NCBI GenBank assembly: GCA_048268845.1
Contig: JBLWUQ010000015.1
Location: 12,929 to 76,928, forward strand
Direction: 5' to 3'
Length of the DNA: 64,000 nt
Source of the DNA: Muriiphilus sp048268845
GTDB lineage: Bacteria > Pseudomonadota > Alphaproteobacteria > Rhodobacterales > Rhodobacteraceae
Within the stretch, counting starts at the first letter, position 1. Every line of letters starts with the position of its first letter. The notes under the pieces were generated by a model. It did no database searches. It was given only the letters and a program-made list of their open reading frames with translations, and was not told the DNA's origin. Below, piece after piece: positions 44,416 to 54,988 of the stretch. Position numbers and translations under genes: made by a program.

Positions 44416-44967
44416 ATGAAACCGGCGGAACGGGCGCTTGAAGCCTATCTTGTGGCCTCGGCCCGGCTGGGCGACCGGCGGGCGCTGTCGCGGCTGGTCG
44501 AGTTGCGCGGCGCGCGGCTCCATGCCCATGCGGTGCGCCTCATGGGGGAACGCGAAGCAGCGCGCGATGTCGTGCAGGAGGCCTGGGTCGAGATCCTGCG
44601 CGGCCTGCATGGGCTGCGCGACGATGCCGCCTTCCTGCCCTGGGCGCTGCGCATCGTCAGCCGCCGGGTGGCCAGGGAAATCTCCCGCCGCCAGCGCGGT
44701 CGGCGGCTGGCCGATGAGGTGTCGGCCGAGATGGACCCGGTCACCGCCGAAGCCGGCCCCGGTGTCGTTGATGCGGCGCGGGTGCGTGCGGCCATCGCCA
44801 CGCTGCCGCGCGAACAGGCCGCCACCGTGGCCCTGTTCTATCTCGAAGACCTTGGCGTGGCCGAGGTTGCCACCGCGCTCGACGTGCCGGTCGGCACGGT
44901 CAAGACCCGCCTGATGCACGCGCGCCGAAAGCTCTATGCGCACCTGAAAGGAGTGGACGATGAATAA
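44416..44967 (+). CDS. ECF-type RNA polymerase sigma factor
   Basis: A 183-residue sigma-70 family protein with region 2 (LHAHAVRLMGEREAARDVVQEAWVEILRGLHGLRDDAAFLPWALRIVSRR, residues 34-83) and region 4 (LPREQAATVALFYLEDLGVAEVATALDVPVGTVKTRLMHARRKL, residues about 135-178). No C-terminal extension is present. Its last eight bases overlap the start of the downstream membrane-protein gene. That arrangement is common for a sigma factor with a membrane regulator. Confidence 0.88.
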   Translation: MKPAERALEAYLVASARLGDRRALSRLVELRGARLHAHAVRLMGEREAARDVVQEAWVEILRGLHGLRDDAAFLPWALRIVSRRVAREISRRQRGRRLADEVSAEMDPVTAEAGPGVVDAARVRAAIATLPREQAATVALFYLEDLGVAEVATALDVPVGTVKTRLMHARRKLYAHLKGVDDE

Positions 44968-45325
44968 GCTCGATCAACTGATCCGCGAGGCGCTGGAAGG
45001 CGAGGAGCGGGAAATATTCGAGGAAACAAGGGAATACGGCTGGTTCGCGCTGGGCCTCAACCAGTTTCGCGGCAAGCTGGGCTGGGTCACATGGGTGATC
45101 ATGGTCACGCAGACCGCGCTGTTTATCGTCGGCATCTGGTGTGCCGTGCACTTCTACCAGGCGACCGAGGTGCTTGGCGCGGTGAAGTGGGGGATCTCGA
45201 TGGCGGTGGCCTGGATCGTCGGCGCCAGCCTGAAATTCAGCCTGATGCCGCAGATGCAGGCCGACCGCATCCTGCGCGAGTTGAAGCGCCTTGAACTGAT
45301 CCTGGCGGCGCGGCGCGGCGAGTAG
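44960..45325 (+). CDS. two-helix membrane protein (DUF6768-like), candidate sigma-factor partner
   Basis: A 121-residue protein with two hydrophobic helices (residues about 42-65 and 75-92). An acidic N-terminal cytoplasmic segment comes first (LDQLIREALEGEEREIFEETREYGWFALGLNQF). It ends with a helical tail (MQADRILRELKRLELILAARRGE). It resembles the DUF6768 group, though I am only moderately sure. It overlaps the ECF sigma gene by eight bases, so a role as an anti-sigma factor or sensor is plausible but unproven. It lacks the zinc motif of ZAS-type anti-sigma factors. Confidence 0.7.
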   Translation: MNKLDQLIREALEGEEREIFEETREYGWFALGLNQFRGKLGWVTWVIMVTQTALFIVGIWCAVHFYQATEVLGAVKWGISMAVAWIVGASLKFSLMPQMQADRILRELKRLELILAARRGE

Positions 45326-45342
45326 GCGGGCGCGAGACGCAA

Positions 45343-45367
45343 ACGGCCGGGGACATGCCCCGGCCGT
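45343..45367 (-). terminator. probable terminator of acs
   Basis: Perfect 10-bp stem ACGGCCGGGG / CCCCGGCCGT around ACATG, ending in only three T residues on the minus strand. It lies 30 bases past the acs stop. Confidence 0.6.
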
Positions 45368-45397
45368 CACGCCATCGGCCCCAAGGGGCCGTTGGTG

Positions 45398-47341
<1,944 letters not shown>

Positions 47342-47395
47342 TGGGTCCTCCTTCGGTCTTTCCGGGTCGCGCCCGCGCGGTCGCGGGCGGCAAAC

Positions 47396-48184
47396 CTAGA
47401 TGGCCAGATATTCCTGCCGGAGTTCCTCGTTCTCGAGGACCTCTTTCGCGGTGCCGTCAAAGACGACGGTTCCGGTATCAAGGATCACCGACCGATCCGC
47501 AAGCTCCAGCGCGCGCAGGGCGTTCTGTTCCACCAGGATCGTGGTGATGCCCTGCTCCTTGATCAGGTTCAGCGTCTTCTCGATCTCGTCCACGATCACC
47601 GGGGCAAGCCCCTCGTAGGGTTCGTCGAGCAACAGGAGCTTGATGTCGCGCACCAGCGCGCGGGCGATCGCCAGCATCTGCTGTTCGCCGCCCGACAGCG
47701 TCGTGCCCTCCTGCTTGCGCCGCTCGCCCAGACGCGGGAACAGCTCATAGACCCGCTCGAGCGACCAGCCGATCGGAGGGGCGATCTGGGCAAGCTGCAG
47801 GTTCTCCTCGACCGTCAGGCCCTGGATGATGCGCCGGTCCTCGGGCACCAGCGCCAGCCCGTTCTGCGCCGCCTCGTAGCTTTTCATCTTGTGCAGCGGC
47901 TGGCCGTCGAGCCAGATCTCGCCATGCGTCACCATGGGCGAGCCGGCGCGGGCGATGGCGCGCAGCGTCGAGGTCTTGCCCGCACCGTTGCGGCCCAGCA
48001 GCGCCAGAATGTCGCCTTCGCGGATGCTGAAGGTCACGCCCTGAACGATGTAGCTCTCGCCGTAATAGGCGTGGATGTCCCGGACCGAGAAGAACGCCGG
48101 CGCGGTGGCCGCCTGGTTGGCGAATTTCGAGGAATCGCGCGGCTCGCGGGGTTTCCTGTCGCCGATGAGATTGCTGTCGGTCAT
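47396..48184 (-). CDS. ABC transporter ATP-binding protein (LivF-like)
   Basis: A 262-residue ATPase with Walker A LLGRNGAGKTST, the Q-loop, signature LSGGEQQML, and Walker B LLLDEPYEGLAP. IHAYYGESYIVQGVTFSI opens the fold after an N-terminal extension of about 28 residues. LivF-type proteins energise branched-chain or carboxylate/amide importers. The gene follows the LivG-like gene after 12 bases. Its exact substrate is set by the binding protein at 51320-52669. Confidence 0.92.
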   Translation of the reverse strand: MTDSNLIGDRKPREPRDSSKFANQAATAPAFFSVRDIHAYYGESYIVQGVTFSIREGDILALLGRNGAGKTSTLRAIARAGSPMVTHGEIWLDGQPLHKMKSYEAAQNGLALVPEDRRIIQGLTVEENLQLAQIAPPIGWSLERVYELFPRLGERRKQEGTTLSGGEQQMLAIARALVRDIKLLLLDEPYEGLAPVIVDEIEKTLNLIKEQGITTILVEQNALRALELADRSVILDTGTVVFDGTAKEVLENEELRQEYLAI

Positions 48185-48196
48185 GCGTCTGCTCCC

Positions 48197-48952
48197 CTAC
48201 GCCGATTCGCCAAGATAGGCTTCTCGCACCTTCGGATGGCCCTTGATCTTCTCGGGAATATCCTCGACCAGCGGCGTGCCCTGGGCCAGAACCGTGATCC
48301 GGTCGGCGAGCGAGAAGACCACGTGCATGTCATGCTCGATGATCACCATGGTGATCGCTCGCTTCTGGTTGATCTCCTTCAGCAGCGCGATGGTGTTGTT
48401 GGTGTCGGCGCGCGCCATGCCCGCGGTCGGCTCGTCCAGCAGCAGCAGCTTGGGGTCCTGGGCCAGGCACATCGCCATTTCCAGCCGCCGCTTGTCGCCG
48501 CGCGACATCGAGGATGCGTGCATGTTGCGCTTGTCGATCATGTTGACGTCGGCCAGCACCTTCTCGGCATGATCGACGATGTCGGCCTCATGCGCCACGG
48601 TGCGGAAGGCATGCAGCCGGAAGGCGCCGTCGCGCTTGGCAAAGCACGAGATCATGACGTTTTCCATCACCGTCAGGTCGCCGAAGATCTCCGGCGTCTG
48701 GAACACCCGGCTGATGCCCATCTGGTTGATCTCGTGCGGCTTTCGCCCCAGCACCGACTGGCCGTCGAACATCACGCTGCCGGTGTCCGGGATCAGCTTG
48801 CCGACGAAGACGTTCAGAAGCGTCGACTTGCCGGCGCCGTTCGGGCCGATGATGGCGTGGACGGTGTTCTCGGCGACCGAGAGGTTCACGTCATCCAGCG
48901 CCTGAAGGCCGCCAAAGCGCTTGTTCACGCCCTTTACTTCAAGGATTCCCAT
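48197..48952 (-). CDS. ABC transporter ATP-binding protein (LivG-like)
   Basis: A 251-residue ATPase. It starts MGILEVKGVNKRFGGLQALDDVNLSV and has Walker A GPNGAGKST, the extended loop GISRVFQTPEIFGDLTVMENVMIS, signature SMSRGDKRRLEMAMCL, and Walker B LLLDEPTAGM. The signature SRGDK is slightly unusual compared with LSGGQ. It pairs with the LivF-like subunit. The gene starts 14 bases after the LivM-like permease. Confidence 0.92.
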   Translation of the reverse strand: MGILEVKGVNKRFGGLQALDDVNLSVAENTVHAIIGPNGAGKSTLLNVFVGKLIPDTGSVMFDGQSVLGRKPHEINQMGISRVFQTPEIFGDLTVMENVMISCFAKRDGAFRLHAFRTVAHEADIVDHAEKVLADVNMIDKRNMHASSMSRGDKRRLEMAMCLAQDPKLLLLDEPTAGMARADTNNTIALLKEINQKRAITMVIIEHDMHVVFSLADRITVLAQGTPLVEDIPEKIKGHPKVREAYLGESA

Positions 48953-48966
48953 GTGTCAGGCTCCTC

Positions 48967-50178
48967 CTACTCGGCCACGTGCGGCGTGGGTTTGGGGTGA
49001 TGTGCGGCTTCGTCCGCGCTGCCGGACTTCTTGCGGAACAGCCTGGCGATGCGCTGACCGCCCTCGACCAGACCGCCGGGCAGGAAGATCACCACCAGCA
49101 TGAACAGCAGGCCAAGCGTCAGGTGCCAGGACTTGCCGACGAAGAAGTGGCTGATGCCGATCAGGAAATCCTCGATCCCGTCAGGCAGGAAACCGAACCA
49201 GCCATGCAGCACGGAGTCGTTGATCTTCGAGAAGATGTTCTCGAAATACTTGATGAACCCGGCCCCGAGGATCGGCCCCATCAGGGTGCCGGCGCCGCCG
49301 AGGATGGTCATCAGGACGACCTCGCCCGAGGCGGTCCACTGCATCCGCTCGGCGCCCGCAAGCGGGTCCATCGCGGCCAGCAGCCCTCCGGCCAGCCCGG
49401 CATACATGCCCGAGATCACGAAGGCCGCCAGCGTATAGGGCCGCGTGTTGATGCCGGTGTAGTTCAGCCGCGTCTGGTTGGTCTTGATCGCCCGCAGCAT
49501 CAGCCCGAACGGCGAGCGGAAGATGCGCATCGAGACGTAGAAGGCGAGGATCGCGATGATCGCGGTGAAGTAGTAGCCGTTGTTGAAGGTGAATTTCCAG
49601 CCGCCGATCATCGGCTCCCAGAAGTTCTCGCGCATCACCCAGCCGAAGAAATGCGGGCTGTTGGGCTCGGTCGCGCCCAGCAGGATCTGCGGGTCGTTGC
49701 TGTAGACCTGAAGCCCGGTCTCGCCGTTGGTCAGCGGCGTCAGCACCGAATAGGCCAGGTTGTAGGACATCTGCGCAAAGGCCAGCGTCAGGATCGAGAA
49801 GTAGATCCCCGACCGGCGCAGCGAGACATAGCCGATCACCAGCGCGAACACCGCCGACACCGCGATCGCCAGCGGCAGGCCGTAGATCACGTTGTAGTCG
49901 AGCAGCTTGTACATCCAGACCACGGTGTAGGAACCGACCCCCAGAAAGGCGGCGTGCCCGAACGAGAGATAGCCGGTCAGGCCGAACAGGATGTTGAAGC
50001 CGATCGCGAAGATGCCGAAGATCGCGAAGCGCTGCATCAGGTCGGGATAGCCCGCGTTGAAGGTCGCAAGCCCCGAACCCTCCGGAAACGGTTGCAGCAG
50101 GATCGGCGTCAGCAGCGTCAGCGCGATGACGATCAGAAGAAAGCCGGTGTCTTTCTTGGAAAGGCCAAGTAGTCTCAT
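48967..50178 (-). CDS. ABC transporter permease (LivM-like)
   Basis: A 403-residue permease with about ten helices. Segments include LFGLTGYLSFGHAAFLGVGSYTVVW, VIGYVSLRRSGIYFSILTLAFAQMSYNLAY, and LAAFVISGMYAGLAGGLLAAMDPLAGAERMQWTASGEVVLMTILGGAGTLMGPILGAGFI. The last covers the cytoplasmic loop that contacts the ATPases. It is the second permease of the importer and is translated just after the LivH-like gene. Confidence 0.92.
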   Translation of the reverse strand: MRLLGLSKKDTGFLLIVIALTLLTPILLQPFPEGSGLATFNAGYPDLMQRFAIFGIFAIGFNILFGLTGYLSFGHAAFLGVGSYTVVWMYKLLDYNVIYGLPLAIAVSAVFALVIGYVSLRRSGIYFSILTLAFAQMSYNLAYSVLTPLTNGETGLQVYSNDPQILLGATEPNSPHFFGWVMRENFWEPMIGGWKFTFNNGYYFTAIIAILAFYVSMRIFRSPFGLMLRAIKTNQTRLNYTGINTRPYTLAAFVISGMYAGLAGGLLAAMDPLAGAERMQWTASGEVVLMTILGGAGTLMGPILGAGFIKYFENIFSKINDSVLHGWFGFLPDGIEDFLIGISHFFVGKSWHLTLGLLFMLVVIFLPGGLVEGGQRIARLFRKKSGSADEAAHHPKPTPHVAE

Positions 50179-50182
50179 TGAC

Positions 50183-51223
50183 TTAGTCCTCCATCACACC
50201 GGCGCGGCCCAGCAGGCCCCGCGGGCGGGTCAACAGAATGATGATGGCGACGAGGTAGATGATGACCTGGTCGATACCGGGGATGATCGCCTTGATCTCG
50301 TTCATAGAGGCGAAGCTTTGCAGGATGCCGAGCAGGAAGCCCGCCGCGACCGCTCCGGGCAGCGAGCCCATGCCGCCGACCACGACCACGACGAAGCTCA
50401 GCACGAGGAAATCCATCCCCATGTGGTAGTTCGGCGCGAGGATCGGGGTATACATCACCCCTGCGATCCCGGCGACCGCGGCCGCGATGCCGAACATGAT
50501 GGTGAAGCGGCGGTCGATGTTGATGCCGAGAAACCCGACGGTCTCGCGGTCGGCCATGCCGGCGCGCACCACCATGCCGAAGGTGGTGAAGCGCAGGAAG
50601 GCGAACACCGCGCCGATCACGACGGCGGCGAACACGAAGTAGACCAGCCGCCAATAGGGGTAGATGATGACGTTGGGCTCGAACCCGATCATCCGCCCGA
50701 AATCGAGCGAGCCGGTAAAGAGGGCCGGCGCGCCGGTCTGGATCGGGTTGGCGCCGAAGAAATACTTGATCAGTTCCTGCAGCACGATCGCGAGGCCGAA
50801 GGTCACGAGGATCTGGTCGGCGTGGGGACGGCTGTAGAAATGCTTGATCAGCCCGCGCTCGAGGATGAAGCCGAACAGCAGCATGACCGGGATCGCCAGC
50901 AGGATCGCCAGCGGCACCGACCAGTCCATCATCCATTCACCGACCGCCGGACCGAACCAGCTTTCGAGATAGGGCACATTGACCTTGAGCGGATTGCCCA
51001 GAAAGTCGGTCCGGGACGGGTCGATCTGCTCGTAGGAGATGCTGAAGATGCGTTGCAGCGTCACCGCGACGAAAGCCCCGATCATGAACAGCGCGCCATG
51101 CGCGAAGTTCACCACCCCGAGCGTGCCGAAGATCAGCGTCAGGCCCAGCGCGATCAGCGCATAGGCCGAGCCCTTGTCGAGCCCGTTCAGGATTTGAAGA
51201 ATGATGGCGTCCATGGTCCCCAC
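50183..51223 (-). CDS. ABC transporter permease (LivH-like)
   Basis: A 346-residue permease with about eight to nine helices. It has LNGLDKGSAYALIALGLTLIFGTLGVVNFAHGALFMIGAFVAV and LGLNIDRRF-like GFLGINIDRRFTIMFGIAAAVAGIAGVMYTP. The end shows FVVVVVGGMGSLPGAVAAGFLLGILQSFA. A longer loop of about 60 residues near residues 45-100 is an insertion relative to short LivH proteins. It lies about 96 bases after the binding-protein gene. Confidence 0.92.
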   Translation of the reverse strand: MGTMDAIILQILNGLDKGSAYALIALGLTLIFGTLGVVNFAHGALFMIGAFVAVTLQRIFSISYEQIDPSRTDFLGNPLKVNVPYLESWFGPAVGEWMMDWSVPLAILLAIPVMLLFGFILERGLIKHFYSRPHADQILVTFGLAIVLQELIKYFFGANPIQTGAPALFTGSLDFGRMIGFEPNVIIYPYWRLVYFVFAAVVIGAVFAFLRFTTFGMVVRAGMADRETVGFLGINIDRRFTIMFGIAAAVAGIAGVMYTPILAPNYHMGMDFLVLSFVVVVVGGMGSLPGAVAAGFLLGILQSFASMNEIKAIIPGIDQVIIYLVAIIILLTRPRGLLGRAGVMED

Positions 51224-51319
51224 CCGTGCATATCGTGGAAAGACCGGGTCCGATGCCCGGATTTGTCAGGAGCCGGGCGAGGAAAGCTCCCCGCCCGGCC
51301 AAGGCCTGTCACGCGCCGA

Positions 51320-52669
51320 TCAGGCGCCGTCGTTGCACTCGCCCAGCGAGGCTTCGTCGCCACCGAACATCGGGTGGTTCGGCGGGTAGATGACCTGATC
51401 GACCGGAGTGACTTCGACGATCTCGAGGTTGTCATACTCACTGGTCGGGTTCTCGGCGCCCTTCATGACCAGCACGTCCTTGAAGCACTGGTGGTCCTCG
51501 GCGCGATACAGCGTCGGGCCGTTGCCCATGCCGTCGAACTCGAAGCCCTCGAGGGCCTCGACCACGGCGCAGGGGTTGAAGGCTCCGGCGCGGGTCACCG
51601 CATCGGCATAGAGCAGCGTCTGCACATAGCAGGTATGCGCCGAGCCGGAGGGCGGACGGCCGAACTTCTCGCCGAACGACTTGACGAAGGCTTGCGTGCC
51701 GGCGTCGGTCAGCTGCCAGTTCCAGTTCATCGAGCCGTAGACGCCCTTGATGTTGTCGCCGGCACCGGCGGCCATCAGCTCCGAGTAGAGCGGCACGACG
51801 ATCTCGAACTGCTTGCCGTTGGCCGTCGCGTCGCGCAGGCCGAACTGCACCGCCTGGGTCAGCGAGTTGACCATGTCGCCGCCGTAGTGGTTCAGGATCA
51901 GCACGTCGGCGCCCGAATTCAGCACCGGCGTGATGTAGGACGAGAAGTCGCCCGCGCCGACCGGGGTGAGCACGTTGTTGACGGTCTCCCAGCCGATCGC
52001 CTCGGTCGAGGCCTGGATCGATTCCTGCTGCGTCCAGCCCCAGGTGTAGTCGGCGGTCAGGTGATAGGCGCGCCGGTCGGTGCCGTAGACGTTCTTGAGC
52101 ACCGGGCCGAGGGCCGCTGCCGACATGTAGGCGTTGAAGAAGTGGCGGAAGCCGTTGGCCTTGCGGTCCTTGCCGGTGGTGTCGTTCGAGTGGGTCAGGC
52201 CCGCCATGAACATGATTCCGGCGTCCTGGCAGAGGCTCTGCACCGCGACGGCCACGCCCGAGGACGAGCCGCCGTTGATCATCAGGACCCCGTCCTTTTC
52301 GATCATCGACTTGGCCGCGGCACGGGCCGCGTCCGACTTGGTCTGGGTGTCGCCGGTGACGAACTCGACCTTCTTGCCGAGAATGCCGGTGCCGTCGAGA
52401 ACCTTCGACGAGAAGGTGTTCAGCATCCCGCCGTCACCGATCCCGTTGATGTGCTCGACCGCAAGCTCCTGGGCGCGAAGCTCGTCCAGACCTTCTTCGG
52501 CATAGGGGCCGGTCTGGGGGACGTTGAAACCGAGCTTCACGGTCGAGCCGGTCGGCTCGTTGGTGAAGCCGAAGGCTCTCGAGGTGAAGATCGTGGGCAT
52601 AGCAAGGCCGGCGCCGGTCGCGGCACCTGTCTTGATCAGCCCACGACGGGTGAAATTGGTCTTGGACAT
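51320..52669 (-). CDS. substrate-binding protein of LivK/UrtA-type ABC importer, Tat-exported
   Basis: A 449-residue type I periplasmic binding protein. The N-terminus has a Tat motif (TRRGLIKTGAATGAGLAMP, residues 7-25). The mature protein has VKLGFNVPQTGPYAEEGLDELRAQELAVEHING, INGGSSSGVAVAVQSLCQDAGIMFM, TADYTWGWTQQ and LNHYGGDMVNSLTQAVQFGL. It is related to LivK and UrtA proteins, which bind branched-chain amino acids, urea or amides. The substrate is not known here. GGAGG precedes the ATG at 52669. Confidence 0.9.
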   Translation of the reverse strand: MSKTNFTRRGLIKTGAATGAGLAMPTIFTSRAFGFTNEPTGSTVKLGFNVPQTGPYAEEGLDELRAQELAVEHINGIGDGGMLNTFSSKVLDGTGILGKKVEFVTGDTQTKSDAARAAAKSMIEKDGVLMINGGSSSGVAVAVQSLCQDAGIMFMAGLTHSNDTTGKDRKANGFRHFFNAYMSAAALGPVLKNVYGTDRRAYHLTADYTWGWTQQESIQASTEAIGWETVNNVLTPVGAGDFSSYITPVLNSGADVLILNHYGGDMVNSLTQAVQFGLRDATANGKQFEIVVPLYSELMAAGAGDNIKGVYGSMNWNWQLTDAGTQAFVKSFGEKFGRPPSGSAHTCYVQTLLYADAVTRAGAFNPCAVVEALEGFEFDGMGNGPTLYRAEDHQCFKDVLVMKGAENPTSEYDNLEIVEVTPVDQVIYPPNHPMFGGDEASLGECNDGA

Positions 52670-52888
52670 GGAAATCCTCCCGTTTGGTGATCCGGGGCGC
52701 GGCCCTCCTCGCACACGCCCAAGGCTCTTTACAGAGCTGGCGTAATATTGTGTCGAGACAGCAAATCACGCAACAACTCCTTAGGGATAAACGATTTTTT
52801 TGTTAACAACTGAACAAATACTGTGCTAGTATTGTAAAGCAATTTTCGCGCACATGCAGAAAGTGCATGGAAAAAAAGGATAATCGCG
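52670..52888. promoter_or_regulatory. AT-rich divergent regulatory region between ABC importer and ScfR gene
   Basis: 219 bases that are clearly more AT-rich than the surrounding DNA. They hold AATACT-5-AGTATT (52817-52833), followed by TTGTAAAGCAA, and a related ATATTGTGTC with AGCAAAT near 52746-52768. Such TTTGC/GCAAA-containing sites are like those of the RamB/ScfR group. I infer that the regulator encoded at 52889 controls both directions. No start site is shown. Confidence 0.45.
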
Positions 52889-54196
52889 ATGGCGGTATCG
52901 GGTCTGACCGGCAGCAGAATCCGCGAGAGGCGCAGCGCCGTCGGCCTGCGGCAGGTCGATCTGGCGCGCGCGGTCGGGATCTCGGCGTCCTACCTCAACC
53001 TGATCGAACACAACCGGCGCAGAATCGGCGGCAAGCTGCTGGTCGATCTGGCGCGCGAATTGTCGGTCGAACCGGCGCACCTGTCGGAAGGCGCCGAGGC
53101 CGCGGTGCTCAGCCAGTTGCGCGATGCCGCCGCGCACCAGTCCGGTGTCGCCGCGGCCCATCCCGCGCCTGAGCTTGACCGCGCCGAGGAACTGGTCGGG
53201 CGGCTGCCGGGCTGGGCCGGGCTGATCAACCTGCAGGCGCGGCGGGTCTCGGAGCTTGAGCGGGTGGTCGAGGCGCTGTCGGACCGGCTGACGCATGACC
53301 CGCAACTGGCCGCCTCGCTGCACGAGATGCTGTCGTCGGTCACGGCGATCCGCTCGGCCGCGTCGATCCTGACCGAGACACGCGACATCGACCCGGACTG
53401 GCAGGCGCGGTTCCTGCGCACCGTGCGCGAGGAAAGCCGGCGGCTGTCGGACAGCGCCGAGGGTCTGGTCGCCTATCTCGATGTCGGCGGCGACCTGTCC
53501 GAACGGCCATTGTCGCCGTCCGACGAGCTGGCCGCCTTCATCGAGGCCGCCGGCTATCACTTCGCGCCGCTCGAGACCGGGCAGGGCGGCGCGGCGGCGA
53601 TCGACGCGCTGCTGGCGGGCTCGGACACGCTGCGCGATCCGGGTGCGGTGGCGCTGGCGCGCGACATGCTGGCGCGCTACCTCGCCGATGCCCGCGCGAT
53701 GCCGGCCGAACCGTTCGAGACCTTGCGCGCCACCGCCGACGATCCGGGCCGGCTGGCCGCCGCCTTCGATATCGGGCCGGACGCGGTGCTGCGCCGGATC
53801 GCGTCGCTGACCGGGGCCGACAGCGGGCTGGTGGTCTGCGACGGCTCGGGCACGCTGACACTGCGCAAGCCGGTGGCGGGCTTCACGCTGCCGCGTTTCG
53901 GTGCGGCCTGTCCGCTCTGGCCGCTCTACCGCGCGCTGGTGCGCCCGGCGCAGCCGGTGACGGCGCTGGTCGAGATGCCGGGGCGGGTGCGGCGGCGCTA
54001 TCTTTGCCACGCGATCTGCGTGCCGCGCCCCGGCACCGGGTTTTCCGCGCCGATGGTGTTCGAGGCGACGATGCTGATCCTGCCGGCGCCCGATGCCGAC
54101 GGCCCGGCTGACCCGGTCGGCAGCACCTGCCGGATCTGCCCGCGCGAAGGCTGCGCGGCGCGGCGCGAGCCCTCGATCATGGGCGATCAGGGCTGA
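52889..54196 (+). CDS. short-chain fatty acyl transcriptional regulator (ScfR/RamB-type, XRE family)
   Basis: A 435-residue regulator. An XRE-type helix-turn-helix covers residues 8-65 (IRERRSAVGLRQVDLARAVGISASYLNLIEHNRRRIGG). A long middle region follows. The C-terminal DUF2083 domain ends VGSTCRICPREGCAARREPSIM, with the conserved Cys pair. Proteins of this layout control acetate, propionate and glyoxylate use (RamB in actinobacteria, ScfR in proteobacteria). Position next to acs and an importer fits that role. The start at 52889 follows an AT-rich leader with an AAGGATAATC ribosome site. Confidence 0.87.
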   Translation: MAVSGLTGSRIRERRSAVGLRQVDLARAVGISASYLNLIEHNRRRIGGKLLVDLARELSVEPAHLSEGAEAAVLSQLRDAAAHQSGVAAAHPAPELDRAEELVGRLPGWAGLINLQARRVSELERVVEALSDRLTHDPQLAASLHEMLSSVTAIRSAASILTETRDIDPDWQARFLRTVREESRRLSDSAEGLVAYLDVGGDLSERPLSPSDELAAFIEAAGYHFAPLETGQGGAAAIDALLAGSDTLRDPGAVALARDMLARYLADARAMPAEPFETLRATADDPGRLAAAFDIGPDAVLRRIASLTGADSGLVVCDGSGTLTLRKPVAGFTLPRFGAACPLWPLYRALVRPAQPVTALVEMPGRVRRRYLCHAICVPRPGTGFSAPMVFEATMLILPAPDADGPADPVGSTCRICPREGCAARREPSIMGDQG

Positions 54197-54256
54197 GCGC
54201 GCGGGCGGCGCGCCGAAGATGGGCGCATGTATTTGAATGTATCCGAATACAAGGTT

Positions 54257-54285
54257 TTGACACGCGGGCATCCTTTCTGGATAGT
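54257..54285 (+). promoter_or_regulatory. candidate sigma-70 promoter of the response regulator operon
   Basis: TTGACA at 54257-54262 and GATAGT at 54280-54285, 17 bases apart, just upstream of the response regulator gene at 54325. The -35 is perfect; the -10 matches four of six bases. An inverted repeat GTATT/AATAC around 54230-54250 could be an operator. Confidence 0.5.
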
Positions 54286-54324
54286 CGGCGCCAACGGCGG
54301 TTCGGGAGCGCCGAGGGGGAGCAC

Positions 54325-54699
54325 ATGCCGAAAAAGATCGTTGTGGTCGAGGACGAGCCCAACATCACCGAGGCGATCAGTTTCATCCTGAGCCGTGATG
54401 GCTGGGAGGTCTTGACGCATGCCAACGGTGAAACCGCCGTCGACGCGGTGCGCGCCGCCGCACCCGACGCGGTGGTGCTGGATGTGATGCTGCCGGGCCG
54501 GTCGGGCTATGAGATCCTTCAGGACCTGCGGGCCGACCCGGCCTTTGCCGCGCTGCCGGTCCTGATCCTGACCGCGCGCGGCCAGAAGAAGGACCGCGAC
54601 CTTGCCGACAAGCTGGGCGCGACCCGGTTCATGACCAAGCCGTTTTCCAATGCCGAGATGCTGAAAGCCCTGCGTGAAATCGCAGGAGGCGTGGACTGA
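54325..54699 (+). CDS. single-domain response regulator
   Basis: A 124-residue receiver domain. The phospho-acceptor is Asp53 in VVLDVMLP. VVVEDEPN supplies the acidic pocket (Glu9, Asp10), and Lys105 is in FMTKPF. No output domain follows, so it must act by protein contact or phosphotransfer. It is cotranscribed with the small membrane protein and the sensor kinase, its likely partner. A TTGACA-17-GATAGT promoter lies upstream. Confidence 0.92.
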   Translation: MPKKIVVVEDEPNITEAISFILSRDGWEVLTHANGETAVDAVRAAAPDAVVLDVMLPGRSGYEILQDLRADPAFAALPVLILTARGQKKDRDLADKLGATRFMTKPFSNAEMLKALREIAGGVD

Positions 54700-54703
54700 G
54701 CCG

Positions 54704-54988
54704 ATGGCGGGGCGGCGTGAAACGGCCTTTCTGGCCCGCAACACCTACCGCCGCCGCCGGTTGATCGACGCGATGCGGCTGGTGCCGGTGCTGGGGCTGT
54801 TCTTCTTCATGCTGCCGATCCTCGGATCGGGCAGCGGCGAGCGGTCGACCTCGGCGGGCGGGATCTATCTGTTCGCGATCTGGCTCGTGCTGATCGTCGC
54901 ATCGGCGGTGCTGACGCGGCTTCTGACGCGGGGCGATCAGGGTGCCGACTCCGATCCGCGCGAACCCGGCGGCGGGGAGCCGCTCTGA
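54704..54988 (+). CDS. small two-helix membrane protein preceding SSF sensor kinase
   Basis: A 94-residue protein with two hydrophobic helices (residues about 31-47 and 57-77). It has a basic N-terminus (RNTYRRRRLIDAMR) and an acidic C-terminal tail. No family is recognised. Its stop shares one base with the start of the sensor kinase (TGATG), so the two are tightly coupled. Sodium/solute symporters such as ActP often have a small two-helix partner (DUF4212 in some), and this could be the equivalent for the kinase. That is inference from position. Confidence 0.65.
   Translation: MAGRRETAFLARNTYRRRRLIDAMRLVPVLGLFFFMLPILGSGSGERSTSAGGIYLFAIWLVLIVASAVLTRLLTRGDQGADSDPREPGGGEPL

Noticed and set aside
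50057..52690. An 877-codon open frame on the plus strand across the LivH-like and binding-protein genes
   Set aside because: Antisense to two well-recognised genes; its Arg/Asp/His-rich composition is typical of a high-GC shadow.
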